Assembly: GCF_018798885.1 (NCBI RefSeq)
Contig: NZ_CP076367.1
Coordinates: 1 to 33,980, forward strand
DNA from: Gemmobacter fulvus
GTDB taxonomy: Bacteria; Pseudomonadota; Alphaproteobacteria; Rhodobacterales; Rhodobacteraceae
Direction of reading: 5' to 3'
Length of the DNA: 33,980 nucleotides
The position numbers and the translations under genes are program-made. Below the pieces are notes generated by a model, which was given only the letters and a program-made list of their open reading frames with translations, had not been told where the DNA came from and did no database searches. Positions 15,768 to 23,086 of the stretch are shown here, one piece after another; positions within the stretch are counted from its first letter, which is position 1, and each line of letters starts with the position of its first letter.

Positions 15768-18044
15768 TCAGACTAGATCGAACATACCAGATCTCAAAGA
15801 GCCGGCGCTGAAATCTTCGAGGACGATTCGACCTGTATCCAGCACGATCACGGTATCATCTCCAACCGTGCGGATCTTAAGGTCCGCAAAAGAGAGGCCT
15901 CTACCGCTGAGGTCAATAACATCGGCACCGTTTCTGAAATCCGTGATGACATCAGCGCCGAACTTGCCCGCGAACACGAAAACATCAAGCTCGCCACCGC
16001 CTATAAGCGTGTCACTACCTGTATCTCCTGACAACTTGTCGCGCCCGCTACCGCCATTCAGGAGGTCATTACCAGCCCCTCCGCCCAAAACATCTGCGCC
16101 CGCACCGCCGGTCAAAACGTCAATGCCGTTCTGACCCGAAAGCGTGTCGTTACCTGCGTCGCCAGAAATGCTGTCGTTTCCAGTCCCACCTATCACCGCA
16201 TCACTTCCACCTCCACCTATAATGGTGTCATTACCTCCCCTGCCATCCAGCGCATTGGTCGCAGCGTTGCCCACGAGGCGGTTTTCCAGACTGTTTCCGA
16301 CTCCGTTCGCTACAATGCTGCCTGTCAGCTGGAGCGACTCAAAATCAGTCCCAAGCACGAATGAAACAGATGAGCGGACCAGATCACTACCACCGCCAGC
16401 CACTTCAATGACGCGGTCTCCCGCATTATCGACAACATACGTGTCGTTCCCCGCACCACCGACCATCGTGTCAGTGCCCAGACCACCATTCAGGACGTTG
16501 GCTGCGGTGTTACCGGTGATGCGGTTAGAAAGCGCATTGCCGGTTGCATTAATCGCATTCACGCCCGTCAGTTCAAGGTTCTCGACCTTGGCACCTAGAG
16601 TGTAGGTGGCAGATGAGCGCACGATATCAAATCCGCCCTCAGCCATTTCGATCACACGGTCGCCTGTGGTGTCGACGGTGTAGATATCGTTACCCGCACC
16701 GCCTGACATCGTGTCAACTCCCGCTCCGCCGTCGATGATGTTGGCTGCAGAATTGCCAGTGATCGAGTTCCCTATGGCATTACCAGTGCCGTTGATTGCA
16801 AAAGTGCCTGTCAACTCCAAGTTTTCGACGTTTTCTGCAAGAACATACGAGGTGATCGCACGCGCAGTGTCGGCGCCGCCAGAAGTGGCTTCGACTATAA
16901 CATCGCTCAGGTTGTCAACCAGATAGATGTCATTACCAATGCCACCCATCATCGTGTCGGCGCCCAAAGCCCCATCCAACACGTTCGCGCCAGCATTGCC
17001 CACGAGGAGGTTTGCCCGGTCGTTGCCTGTCCCGCTTATCACCCCAACGCCGGTCAGCTCGAGCACCTCCACTTCAGATGCGAGCGTATAGCTGACAGAC
17101 GCCCTGATTGTATCTTCACCGCCGCCAGAGATTTCCGTGACCGCATCGGCAGCATTATCGACAACATATGTGTCGTTCCCCGCGCCACCGACCATCGTGT
17201 CAGCGCCCAGACCACCATTCAGCGTATCGCCGAGGACGCCACCAATCATCAGTTCACCAACAGACCGCCCCCGGAGAATCAGCGGCACGATCGGAGCATC
17301 GGCGTGCGGAGCCGTGAGGAAGTTGACGAACGAGACAAAAGATGCGCGATTCACATCATCTGCACGATCAAGGATCATGCGCGCAATGATTGCGCTGTCG
17401 GTCGTTCCAAAGAAGTTGCCTTCGGCGACAACACTTGCAGATTCTGCCCAGACAGGAAGTTCCACGGCCAAAGAACCGTCTGGCAGCGAGAAAGTGTTAT
17501 AGCGGACAATCAAAGGAGCCCCGTAGGCCGCCCAATTCACGATTGCGCCAGGGAATAAGCCATCGATTGGCTTAGTAGGGTTGATGAATGAGTTCGCTTC
17601 GACGATCACCTGCGATGTGCTGTCGGTGCCTACACTCAGACCTTGGCATTCATCGAAGATGTTTCTCAAAAAAGCGCTATCACTTGTTGGATACCAGATA
17701 TGGAATCCTTTGGTTTCCAGAAATTCGCTATCCGCAACGTTAAAAGACCCGTAACCAAGGGTGGGGTTCACGTCCAGGAATTTTCCCTTATTAAAATGCG
17801 CAAAGTTTATTTCCATGCGACCGGGATTGGAAGAGTCTGATCCGAAGGAAAAATCTACCTGATCAAATGAAACTCTACTTTCCATAGTGCCTTGTGCTTC
17901 AAGGCTTCCAAAAACTTGGATAGCGCCATTCCTCACCATAGCGCCTGCTTCGATCGTAAGGGTCACCCCTTCTGCGACCTGCACGAGCCCGCCTAAATCT
18001 ATGATGTCTCCTGCGCTCCAGATCGTATCCTCGGATATAATCAC
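15768..18044 (-). CDS. Secreted beta-helix/RTX calcium-binding protein
   Basis: A 758-residue acidic protein with no N-terminal signal peptide, as in type I secreted proteins. Residues 1-260 look like a right-handed beta-helix (LVQVAEGVTLTIEAGAMVR; IVEANSFINP). Four 81-residue modules occupy 280-603, each starting GxDTMxGGxGNDxYxVD. They are followed by a run of RTX nonapeptides (GGxGxDxL type) at about 600-690 and a C-terminal segment (DVFVFAGKFGADVITDFRNG) typical of the secretion end. RTX repeats bind calcium and fold outside the cell. The GTG start at 18044 follows AGAGGAA. No type I secretion genes are on the plasmid, so export would need host transporters. No enzyme domain is visible; it may be an adhesin or matrix protein. 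Confidence 0.85.
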   Translation of the reverse strand: MIISEDTIWSAGDIIDLGGLVQVAEGVTLTIEAGAMVRNGAIQVFGSLEAQGTMESRVSFDQVDFSFGSDSSNPGRMEINFAHFNKGKFLDVNPTLGYGSFNVADSEFLETKGFHIWYPTSDSAFLRNIFDECQGLSVGTDSTSQVIVEANSFINPTKPIDGLFPGAIVNWAAYGAPLIVRYNTFSLPDGSLAVELPVWAESASVVAEGNFFGTTDSAIIARMILDRADDVNRASFVSFVNFLTAPHADAPIVPLILRGRSVGELMIGGVLGDTLNGGLGADTMVGGAGNDTYVVDNAADAVTEISGGGEDTIRASVSYTLASEVEVLELTGVGVISGTGNDRANLLVGNAGANVLDGALGADTMMGGIGNDIYLVDNLSDVIVEATSGGADTARAITSYVLAENVENLELTGTFAINGTGNAIGNSITGNSAANIIDGGAGVDTMSGGAGNDIYTVDTTGDRVIEMAEGGFDIVRSSATYTLGAKVENLELTGVNAINATGNALSNRITGNTAANVLNGGLGTDTMVGGAGNDTYVVDNAGDRVIEVAGGGSDLVRSSVSFVLGTDFESLQLTGSIVANGVGNSLENRLVGNAATNALDGRGGNDTIIGGGGSDAVIGGTGNDSISGDAGNDTLSGQNGIDVLTGGAGADVLGGGAGNDLLNGGSGRDKLSGDTGSDTLIGGGELDVFVFAGKFGADVITDFRNGADVIDLSGRGLSFADLKIRTVGDDTVIVLDTGRIVLEDFSAGSLRSGMFDLV
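16236..17207. repeat. Four 243-bp tandem coding repeats in the RTX gene
   Basis: The four modules are each exactly 81 codons with no indels. The first and fourth share nearly identical DNA over about 60 bases (around 17160-17220 and 16435-16495), which suggests amplification or gene conversion within the gene. Confidence 0.8.
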
Positions 18045-18328
18045 TTAAAATTCCTCTTCGTTGTGTTTTTGAGAAACTCGGAATGCTTTGCTTGCACTGT
18101 TCGCAAAATAGGCGCAGCTCTGGAAGCCGCCTACTTCCATGAGTTGTGAATGATCTTAATTAGGAAGGCAAGGCACGCCATACAGGATAAGGTGCGGAAG
18201 AATCTGCGCTCGCAAGGATTGCGCACACGGCAGCTTGAGTCATCCCAATCGACTGGCACTGGAAGGTCGGGCTTGCCTCGGGCAGTCGCTTAGCCAAGTG
18301 GCACCTACTGACGTCAACATCTTCTGCT

Positions 18329-18637
18329 CTAGCTGGCTATCAGCCTTTCGCGCAGCGCCTGGGCGAGATCGCGGGCCGTGTGAAACACCGCCAAGATCGT
18401 GACCGTCTCGGCACCAACTTCATAAACAATCAAGTAAGGCAAACCGGAAACACTCATTTCTCGTGTCTCCGGGTGGCGACCAGGTCGCCCGAGAGCTGGG
18501 AACTGCGGCAGTTTCCTCGCCGTTTCTACGATGCCCCGATATACTGTCTCTGCGGCGGCGGGGTTATCCAGTGCGATATAGTTTACAATCCCCTCAAGAT
18601 CGCGGGCTGCAGGCTCTGCAATGACCAGTCTTTTCAA
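18329..18637 (-). CDS. parE: ParE/RelE-superfamily toxin
   Basis: A 102-residue protein of the ParE type: AARDLEGIVNYIALDNPAAA at the start, LGRPGRHPETREMSV in the centre and YLIVYEV...ILAVFHTARD at the end, which is the fold's usual strand order. ParE toxins poison DNA gyrase; RelE relatives cut mRNA, and the sequence alone favours ParE. The start overlaps the antitoxin stop (18634-18637, ATGA). Confidence 0.9.
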   Translation of the reverse strand: MKRLVIAEPAARDLEGIVNYIALDNPAAAETVYRGIVETARKLPQFPALGRPGRHPETREMSVSGLPYLIVYEVGAETVTILAVFHTARDLAQALRERLIAS

Positions 18638-18885
18638 CGCGACCAGCCATGCTTCGCGGCAATAGCGGCGAAGACATCATCGGCAGGCAAAACCTTGCCT
18701 TCACGCGCTGCGGCGATCCCTGCAGAGATACGTTCCATCTGCCAGACGTTGGCTTCCAGATACTGCTCGATCGCCTGATTGACGATGTAGTTGCGTGACC
18801 GGTCCATCGCATGTGCCAAGGCGTCGATTTCCTGAACCTTTGCCGTGCGGATGGTAATCGGCTCGGTTGTAGGCCGCTGAGGCAT
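18634..18885 (-). CDS. parD: ParD-type ribbon-helix-helix antitoxin
   Basis: An 83-residue protein. A ribbon-helix-helix is seen at residues 8-45 (ITIRTAKVQEIDALAHAMDR, then SRNYIVNQAIEQYLE), with a C-terminal tail (ISAGIAAAREGKVLPADDVF) that would wrap the toxin. The ATG at 18885 follows AAGGAT; the longer frame to 19095 would run through the repeat operator and has no support. It precedes and overlaps the toxin gene. Three 10-bp repeats directly before its start are likely its own binding sites. Confidence 0.9.
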   Translation of the reverse strand: MPQRPTTEPITIRTAKVQEIDALAHAMDRSRNYIVNQAIEQYLEANVWQMERISAGIAAAREGKVLPADDVFAAIAAKHGWSR

Positions 18886-18914
18886 TTTGTGATCCTTTGT
18901 AATCATCTGTAATC
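18885..18914. promoter_or_regulatory. Three 10-bp direct repeats before parD
   Basis: TTTTGTGATC, CTTTGTAATC and ATCTGTAATC run head to tail at 18885-18914 and overlap the ribosome binding site of the antitoxin gene. Ribbon-helix-helix dimers bind such arrays, so this is a probable autorepression site. Confidence 0.55.
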
Positions 18915-19107
18915 TATCGGCCCAAAGGCAGTCTTTCAAGCACTTGGGATTCGCAGAGAGTGGAGGTTTGCGCTGCCCCGACCGGCTGGCGCAGAAAGCA
19001 CCCCCATCACCACCAAGCGAAATCCTTAGGACTTCGGTCTCGTCGCAGATCCCAAGACGCTTAGCGCAGTCCCCACCCGACCGCGCTGTCACCACAAGGT
19101 AAGTAAG

Positions 19108-19127
19108 TCATGTGAACAACTACATGA
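19108..19127. promoter_or_regulatory. Palindrome before the HTH gene
   Basis: TCATGT-N8-ACATGA, a perfect 6-8-6 palindrome just before the HTH protein's ATG at 19136. It is a candidate binding site for that protein. Confidence 0.4.
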
Positions 19128-19135
19128 GAAAGATC

Positions 19136-19534
19136 ATGACAAGCCCTTACGCAAACACCGCGACAGCGCGGTTGATCGCCGACCGTATCCGTGACCTGTC
19201 GCACCGCAAGACCCAGGCTGAAATCGCCAGCGAGGCGGGCTTCGGCAATGCCAACATGATGACCTTCCTGAAGAACGGTCGGAACAAGGTTCCGCTCGAT
19301 CGTGTGCCCTCGTTGGCGAAGGCGCTGGAGGTTGACCCGGCTTATCTGATGCGTCTTGCGCTCGACCAGGCTGTTGGTGCGACGGCGGCGAAGGCGATTA
19401 CCGAGATCTTCGGCACTCCCGCAACCGAGAACGAACGCGGCTGGCTCACGGAGCTGCGCGATGCGTCGGGCAACACCGACCCGCGGCTGACGGCGCGGTC
19501 TCGCGCGTCCTTGAGGGGGATCTTTGGCAAATGA
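19136..19534 (+). CDS. XRE-like HTH protein upstream of the replication region
   Basis: A 132-residue protein. Residues 10-62 form an XRE-like helix-turn-helix (IADRIRDLSHRKTQAEIASE, then AGFGNANMMTFLKNGRNKVP), followed by VPSLAKALEVDPAYLMRLAL, the usual end of that fold. The frame also offers GTG at 19112 and ATG at 19124; I chose the ATG at 19136 because the others overlap the palindrome at 19108-19127 and have no better ribosome binding site. The next gene overlaps by ATGA. Its place just upstream of the iterons suggests a part in plasmid copy control or in regulating its own operon; that is inference. Confidence 0.7.
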   Translation: MTSPYANTATARLIADRIRDLSHRKTQAEIASEAGFGNANMMTFLKNGRNKVPLDRVPSLAKALEVDPAYLMRLALDQAVGATAAKAITEIFGTPATENERGWLTELRDASGNTDPRLTARSRASLRGIFGK

Positions 19535-19713
19535 CATCGCAGGAGGATTACACCGTCTTCACCGTTCCCATGGGTCCAGTGGGACCGTGGGACCAGCTGA
19601 GCGAGAACGAGAAAGCGTGGATCGAATTCATCCGCGTGATCTCGTGCGGGAGTGACCCGAAGGTCACCCCGTCGCGTGTGCGCGCGCTGCGCGAGCTGCT
19701 GGATGCGGGGTAA
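19531..19713 (+). CDS. Small protein coupled to the HTH gene
   Basis: A 60-residue protein with no family I recognise. It begins MTSQEDYTVFTVPMGPVGPW and ends in a helical segment (PSRVRALRELLDAG). The ATG overlaps the stop of the HTH gene, so it is translated with it. Its early codons contain three GGGACC-like 8-9-base repeats (19572-19597) resembling a noncoding array at 32925-32951. Function unknown. Confidence 0.6.
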   Translation: MTSQEDYTVFTVPMGPVGPWDQLSENEKAWIEFIRVISCGSDPKVTPSRVRALRELLDAG

Positions 19714-19754
19714 TTTTCTGGAGCGAAGAGCTGGGCTCCTCTTCCACCTGAGAC

Positions 19755-19763
19755 TTATCCACA
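19755..19763 (+). promoter_or_regulatory. DnaA box
   Basis: TTATCCACA, a perfect consensus DnaA box, at the left edge of the replication origin. Confidence 0.75.
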
Positions 19764-19771
19764 GGCTCTGG

Positions 19772-19800
19772 GTGTTAAATATGTGTTAAATATAGTGTTA
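19772..19800. repeat. AT-rich direct repeats of the origin
   Basis: GTGTTAAATAT twice in tandem (19772-19782, 19783-19793), then GTGTTA at 19795-19800. AT-rich repeats between a DnaA box and iterons are typical of the strand-opening element of an origin. Confidence 0.6.
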
Positions 19801-19855
19801 CGGCTCAAAAAAGTCTGAATAACACTTCCATATCAAAGCCTTGCCTACCCCCCCC

Positions 19856-20000
19856 GTGTGTAAAGTGGTGATTCGGCGTGTGTAAAGTGGTGATTCGGCG
19901 TGTGTAAAGTGTCGTTAGCCGGCAAGGTGTGGGTGAAGTGTCGTTTAGCTCTTTGCGTGGGTGAAGTGTCGTTGTAAGTGTAGGTGTGTGTAAAGTGTCG
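19856..20000 (+). repeat. oriV: Iterons of the plasmid replication origin
   Basis: Three copies of GTGTGTAAAGTG with a 22-base period start at 19856, 19878 and 19900. Two variants, GTGGGTGAAGTGTCGTT, start at 19929 and 19957, and a last copy, GTGTGTAAAGTGTCG, starts at 19986, ending 11 bases before the repA ATG. Such iterons are RepA binding sites; the last one may allow RepA to repress its own gene. Confidence 0.85.
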
Positions 20001-20010
20001 AAGGCACCTG

Positions 20011-21045
20011 ATGTCGAGCGATTACCCCCTCCTTCCTGACAGGCATCCTCAGGGCGATTTCTTCGTCTGCGACATTTTTGATGCCGCACCGAAGGCTGAC
20101 ATCGGTGCGATGGAGCATCCGATCTTTTCGCTCTCGACGAAGCCTGACACGCGCCCACGCAAGTATGAGCATAACGGCATCAGCATCGAGGTGAAGCCAT
20201 CGTCGGATGGTCTTGCGACGGTGCATGATCGCGATGTGCTAATCTACTGCATCAGCCAGCTTATTAAAGGGATGAACGAAGGACGCGAGCCGCAGCAGAT
20301 CGTCAGGTTTCAGGCGTCGGATCTTCTGAAGGCCACAAACCGCATGATCACCGGCCGAGGCTATGACTTGCTGAAGGCGGCGATGGAGCGATTGGCCGGA
20401 ACGCGTATTTCGACGAACATCACAACGGGCGGTCAGGAAGTCTTCGAGACCTTCGGTTTGATCGAGCGTGCCAGGATCGTGCGGGAGACCCGTGATGGTC
20501 GCATGCAGGAGGTGGAGATCAAGCTCTCCGATTGGGTATTCAACGCCATCAGGGCGCATGAAGTCCTTACCCTGAGCCGCGAGTATTTCCGCCTTCGGAA
20601 GCCCTTGGAGCGGAGGATCTATGAGCTGGCCCGAAAGCACTGTGGTCGCCAGAAGGAATGGCGGGTCAGCCTGGAGCTGCTGCAGAAGAAATGCGGGTCG
20701 GGGTCGTCGATGCGAGAGTTCCGTCGGCTTGTGACGACCATCGCCGATGAGGACGAGAAGTATGGTCACATGCCCGACTACGAGATTCGCTTCGAGGTGG
20801 AGAAGGATGTGCTTGTCGTCCGCAGCCGAGGCACAGTTGGGCCCGAAGTCAGCGAGATCGCCACAGTTGTGATCCCGCCGCTTGATGCGGATGTCTATGC
20901 GATGGCGCGGGAAGCCGCTCCGGGCTGGGATGTCCGTATGATCGAACATGAGTGGCGTTCCTGGACGACAGAAGCGCCAAAGAACCCGGAGATGGCGTTT
21001 CTCGGATTCTGTCGGAAGTGGTTTGAGCGAAGAGGCCGTCCGTGA
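20011..21045 (+). CDS. repA: RepA-type plasmid replication initiator
   Basis: A 344-residue protein of the Replication initiator protein A family (PF10134), common on alphaproteobacterial plasmids. Landmarks are PLLPDRHPQGDFFVCDIFDA at the N-terminus, MEHPIFSLSTKPD, DVLIYCISQL, RGYDLLKAAMERLAGTRI and EYFRLRKPLERRIYELARKH, a winged-helix pair; the C-terminal winged helix ends near residue 280. The ATG at 20011 fits the family start; an upstream GTG at 19984 would overlap the last iteron. It binds the iterons at 19856-20000 and opens the origin. This is the only complete replication initiator gene seen. Confidence 0.9.
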   Translation: MSSDYPLLPDRHPQGDFFVCDIFDAAPKADIGAMEHPIFSLSTKPDTRPRKYEHNGISIEVKPSSDGLATVHDRDVLIYCISQLIKGMNEGREPQQIVRFQASDLLKATNRMITGRGYDLLKAAMERLAGTRISTNITTGGQEVFETFGLIERARIVRETRDGRMQEVEIKLSDWVFNAIRAHEVLTLSREYFRLRKPLERRIYELARKHCGRQKEWRVSLELLQKKCGSGSSMREFRRLVTTIADEDEKYGHMPDYEIRFEVEKDVLVVRSRGTVGPEVSEIATVVIPPLDADVYAMAREAAPGWDVRMIEHEWRSWTTEAPKNPEMAFLGFCRKWFERRGRP

Positions 21046-21069
21046 CCGACTTTCATTCGAACGCCTACA

Positions 21070-21176
21070 TCAGGAACCGAGATTCGGGGGATCAGGAACC
21101 TTCACTGTGTTTTCGTTACTTCGTTCAGCCTGAACTAAGTAATCTACGAGATGGAGAGGCTTTCCTCGGTTCCTGA
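21070..21176. repeat. Inverted repeats downstream of repA
   Basis: TCAGGAACCGAG (21070-21081) is repeated inverted at 21165-21176, with a partial direct copy, TCAGGAACC, at 21092-21100. Between them lies GTTCA-GCC-TGAAC (21123-21135). The resolvase gene ends 168 bases further on, so this may be part of a resolution site. Confidence 0.45.
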
Positions 21177-21217
21177 CGGAAGTCGTTCAAGTGGAGAAGT
21201 GGCACGTAAGCTCTCAA

Positions 21218-21349
21218 TTGCGTATCTGCGTGTTTGCATGATTACGTAAATGCGCTGAAGCCACTGTCGCTTGAGCGGAGTGACAGTGTCGCCGTGCACC
21301 AAGGCGATAGCCCCTGCCCTTCTATATCTGCGTGAATGCGTATCTATGC
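21218..21349. repeat. Centromere-like repeats, left cluster
   Basis: TTGCGTATCTGCGTG (21218-21232), TACGTAAATGCG (21243-21254) and ATATCTGCGTGAATGCGTATCT (about 21324-21345) share the core CGTATCTGCG or its inverse. The same core flanks parAB at 22393-22425 and 23340-23368. The set is a candidate partition site. A further inverted repeat, CACTGTC/GACAGTG, lies at 21262-21288. Confidence 0.5.
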
Positions 21350-22024
21350 AGGCGCGTGGTCACGTAGAAGCATATTCCTGACCGTCGTTGCGTGCCACTG
21401 TCCCCCGCGAGCTGACCGCACCTGGCGCACGTTCAGTTCGTCGGCGATCATACGTAGCGATAGCCCGCGAGAGGATAGCTCCCGTATGATCGGCAGGACG
21501 TTCTGAGCGTGCTTGTCGGCGTTCCAAGCATTCTGTGCTGCACCAGAGCGTGCCGCCTGACGCTGTTCCTCTGCTCGACCTGGTATCGCCCAGCCGAGAA
21601 CCACACCCCGCGCTTTGGCTGCCGCCAGAGCTGCGCGTGTGCGATCAGAGATCATGCGCGTCTCGTGCTCAGCCACCGCCGCCATGACATGCAGAAGGAA
21701 GCGGTTGGCCTCCGGCATGTCTGCCGCTGCGATCTCGACACCCGCTTCGAGCAAGTTGGCGATGAAGGCGACATTGCGCGCGAGACGGTCCAGCTTGGCG
21801 ATGAGGAGGACCGCGCCGGTTCGCTTTGCCTCGACAAGAGCACGGGCAAGCTGGGGACGGTCATTCTTCTTGCCGCTCTCGATTTCGACGAACTCTGCGG
21901 TGATGGCCCCTTTCCCGGAGACATGGTCTACGACGGCCTTGCGTTGTGCTTCCAGTCCAAGCCCGCTCCGACCTTGCCGATCAGTGCTGACACGCAGGTA
22001 GGTGATGAATCTTACTTTGTGCAT
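21344..22024 (-). CDS. Serine resolvase
   Basis: A 226-residue small serine recombinase. The catalytic serine is in TYLRVSTDRQGRSGLGLEAQ, followed by AKLDRLARNVAFIANLLEAG and AEHETRMISDRTRAALAAAK. The C-terminal helix-turn-helix is LSLRMIADELNVRQVRSARG. The ATG at 22024 is chosen over the TTG at 22033. Such enzymes resolve plasmid multimers or cointegrates; its place between repA and parA supports multimer resolution. Unlike the recombinase inside IS66, this gene is intact. Confidence 0.85.
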   Translation of the reverse strand: MHKVRFITYLRVSTDRQGRSGLGLEAQRKAVVDHVSGKGAITAEFVEIESGKKNDRPQLARALVEAKRTGAVLLIAKLDRLARNVAFIANLLEAGVEIAAADMPEANRFLLHVMAAVAEHETRMISDRTRAALAAAKARGVVLGWAIPGRAEEQRQAARSGAAQNAWNADKHAQNVLPIIRELSSRGLSLRMIADELNVRQVRSARGGQWHATTVRNMLLRDHAPA

Positions 22025-22071
22025 TCGGAGCAAAACTCTATCTCAAACGCTTAGACTGATCCGTAAGGCGC

Positions 22072-22326
22072 CTATTTCTCGGTGCGATGTGCTTTAGAGG
22101 CTCTTCGCTGTGACTTGGCAGCTTTTCGACGTGCTCTGGCGGCAATCTTTGCTGCCTTTGCGGCCGCTCGCTTTGCAAGTAGCGGCGCCAAGCGTCTTTC
22201 AATGACAGCGTCGTCATACCCATGAGACACTACAGCCGGCTTGCGGATGACGTCATGGCCAGACACCCAAGTTCGTGTGCCATCCTGTAGTATCCGCCAG
22301 TGGCCCCTTCGAGAGTGTTCGGTCAA
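22072..22326 (-). CDS. Small basic protein
   Basis: An 84-residue protein starting at a TTG preceded by AGGGA. The first half (GHWRILQDGTRTWVSGHDVI) is a compact domain with conserved-looking Trp and His. The second half is a very basic Ala/Lys/Arg helix (AKRAAAKAAKIAARARRKAA) that could bind nucleic acid. It lies just upstream of the resolvase on the same strand. I do not recognise it; the unusual start makes it less certain. Confidence 0.45.
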   Translation of the reverse strand: MTEHSRRGHWRILQDGTRTWVSGHDVIRKPAVVSHGYDDAVIERRLAPLLAKRAAAKAAKIAARARRKAAKSQRRASKAHRTEK

Positions 22327-22350
22327 GCTGCGTCCCTACCAGATAGTGCA

Positions 22351-22386
22351 TGTATAAGGACTCTACCTCCGTAGAGTTCTTATACA
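22351..22386. repeat. 16-bp-arm palindrome upstream of parA
   Basis: TGTATAAGGACTCTAC and GTAGAGTTCTTATACA face each other across CTCC with one G/T mismatch. It lies between the divergent small-protein gene and parA, about 85 bases before the parA ATG. It could be an operator, a divergent terminator or a resolvase site. Confidence 0.55.
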
Positions 22387-22392
22387 GACTAT

Positions 22393-22425
22393 CGCATTTA
22401 CGTATCTGCGCAACCGCGCATCTGT
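22393..22425. repeat. Centromere-like repeats before parA
   Basis: CGCATTTACGTATCTGCG followed by CGCGCATCTGTG. CGCATTTACGTA is the exact inverse of the 12-mer at 21243-21254. It is probably bound by the ribbon-helix-helix partner of ParA, for partition or promoter control. Confidence 0.5.
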
Positions 22426-22471
22426 GAATTTGTGGTTTTCCGACTCCGCGGAACTGCGCTAAGGTATCCGC

Positions 22472-23086
22472 ATGAAAACCATCGTCGTCGCCGCACAGAA
22501 GGGTGGAGCCGGGAAAACCACGCTCGCCCGGAACATCGCAGTCGCCGCCTCCCAGGCCGGCGGCCGCGTCTTATGCCTCGACCTTGACCCTCAAGGCTCG
22601 CTCAGAGCCTGGTGGGAGAGCCGCGACGCAGACATGCCCGCAATGCTGGATCGAGACCCCTCGCCAGACGCCCTCAGAGCAACGCTGACAGCCGCTCAGG
22701 TGCAATTCGATCTCTGTGTCATCGACACGCCTCCCGCCGCTCCAGAGTGGCTTGCAGAGGCTCTGGGCGCTGCTGATCTGGTGCTGATCCCTGTCAGGCC
22801 GTCACCGGACGATCTACGAGCTGTTGGCGCGACCATCGCCGCCGTGAACCGGGCTCGCGTTCCGTTCGCGTTCGCGCTGTCGCAAACACCGAGGGCGAAA
22901 ATCACCGACGAGGCCGCGCGCGTTCTCGCGCAACATGGCCGTGTCGCGCCGGTGAATATCGCACAGCGCGTCAGCTACGCCGAGACGGGTGCGACGGGGC
23001 AGGGCGTGACAGAGACGACAGATGACAGGGCAGGGGCTGAGATCAAGGCGGTCTGGGCCTATGTGAAAGGAATACTCAATGGCTAA
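22472..23086 (+). CDS. parA: ParA-type partition ATPase
   Basis: A 204-residue small ParA of the type without an N-terminal DNA-binding domain. The deviant Walker A is KGGAGKTT near residues 10-17, LDLDPQGS is the switch I/A' region, and CVIDTPPAAP is Walker B. ParA ATPases move plasmid copies along the nucleoid together with a centromere-binding partner. The ATG at 22472 follows AAGG. It overlaps the next gene by eight bases. Candidate centromere repeats lie on both sides of the pair. Confidence 0.9.
   Translation: MKTIVVAAQKGGAGKTTLARNIAVAASQAGGRVLCLDLDPQGSLRAWWESRDADMPAMLDRDPSPDALRATLTAAQVQFDLCVIDTPPAAPEWLAEALGAADLVLIPVRPSPDDLRAVGATIAAVNRARVPFAFALSQTPRAKITDEAARVLAQHGRVAPVNIAQRVSYAETGATGQGVTETTDDRAGAEIKAVWAYVKGILNG

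Noticed and set aside
16236-17207. Regular repeats that could suggest a CRISPR array
   Set aside because: They are 243-base in-frame coding modules of the RTX protein, with no short conserved repeat and spacer pattern.
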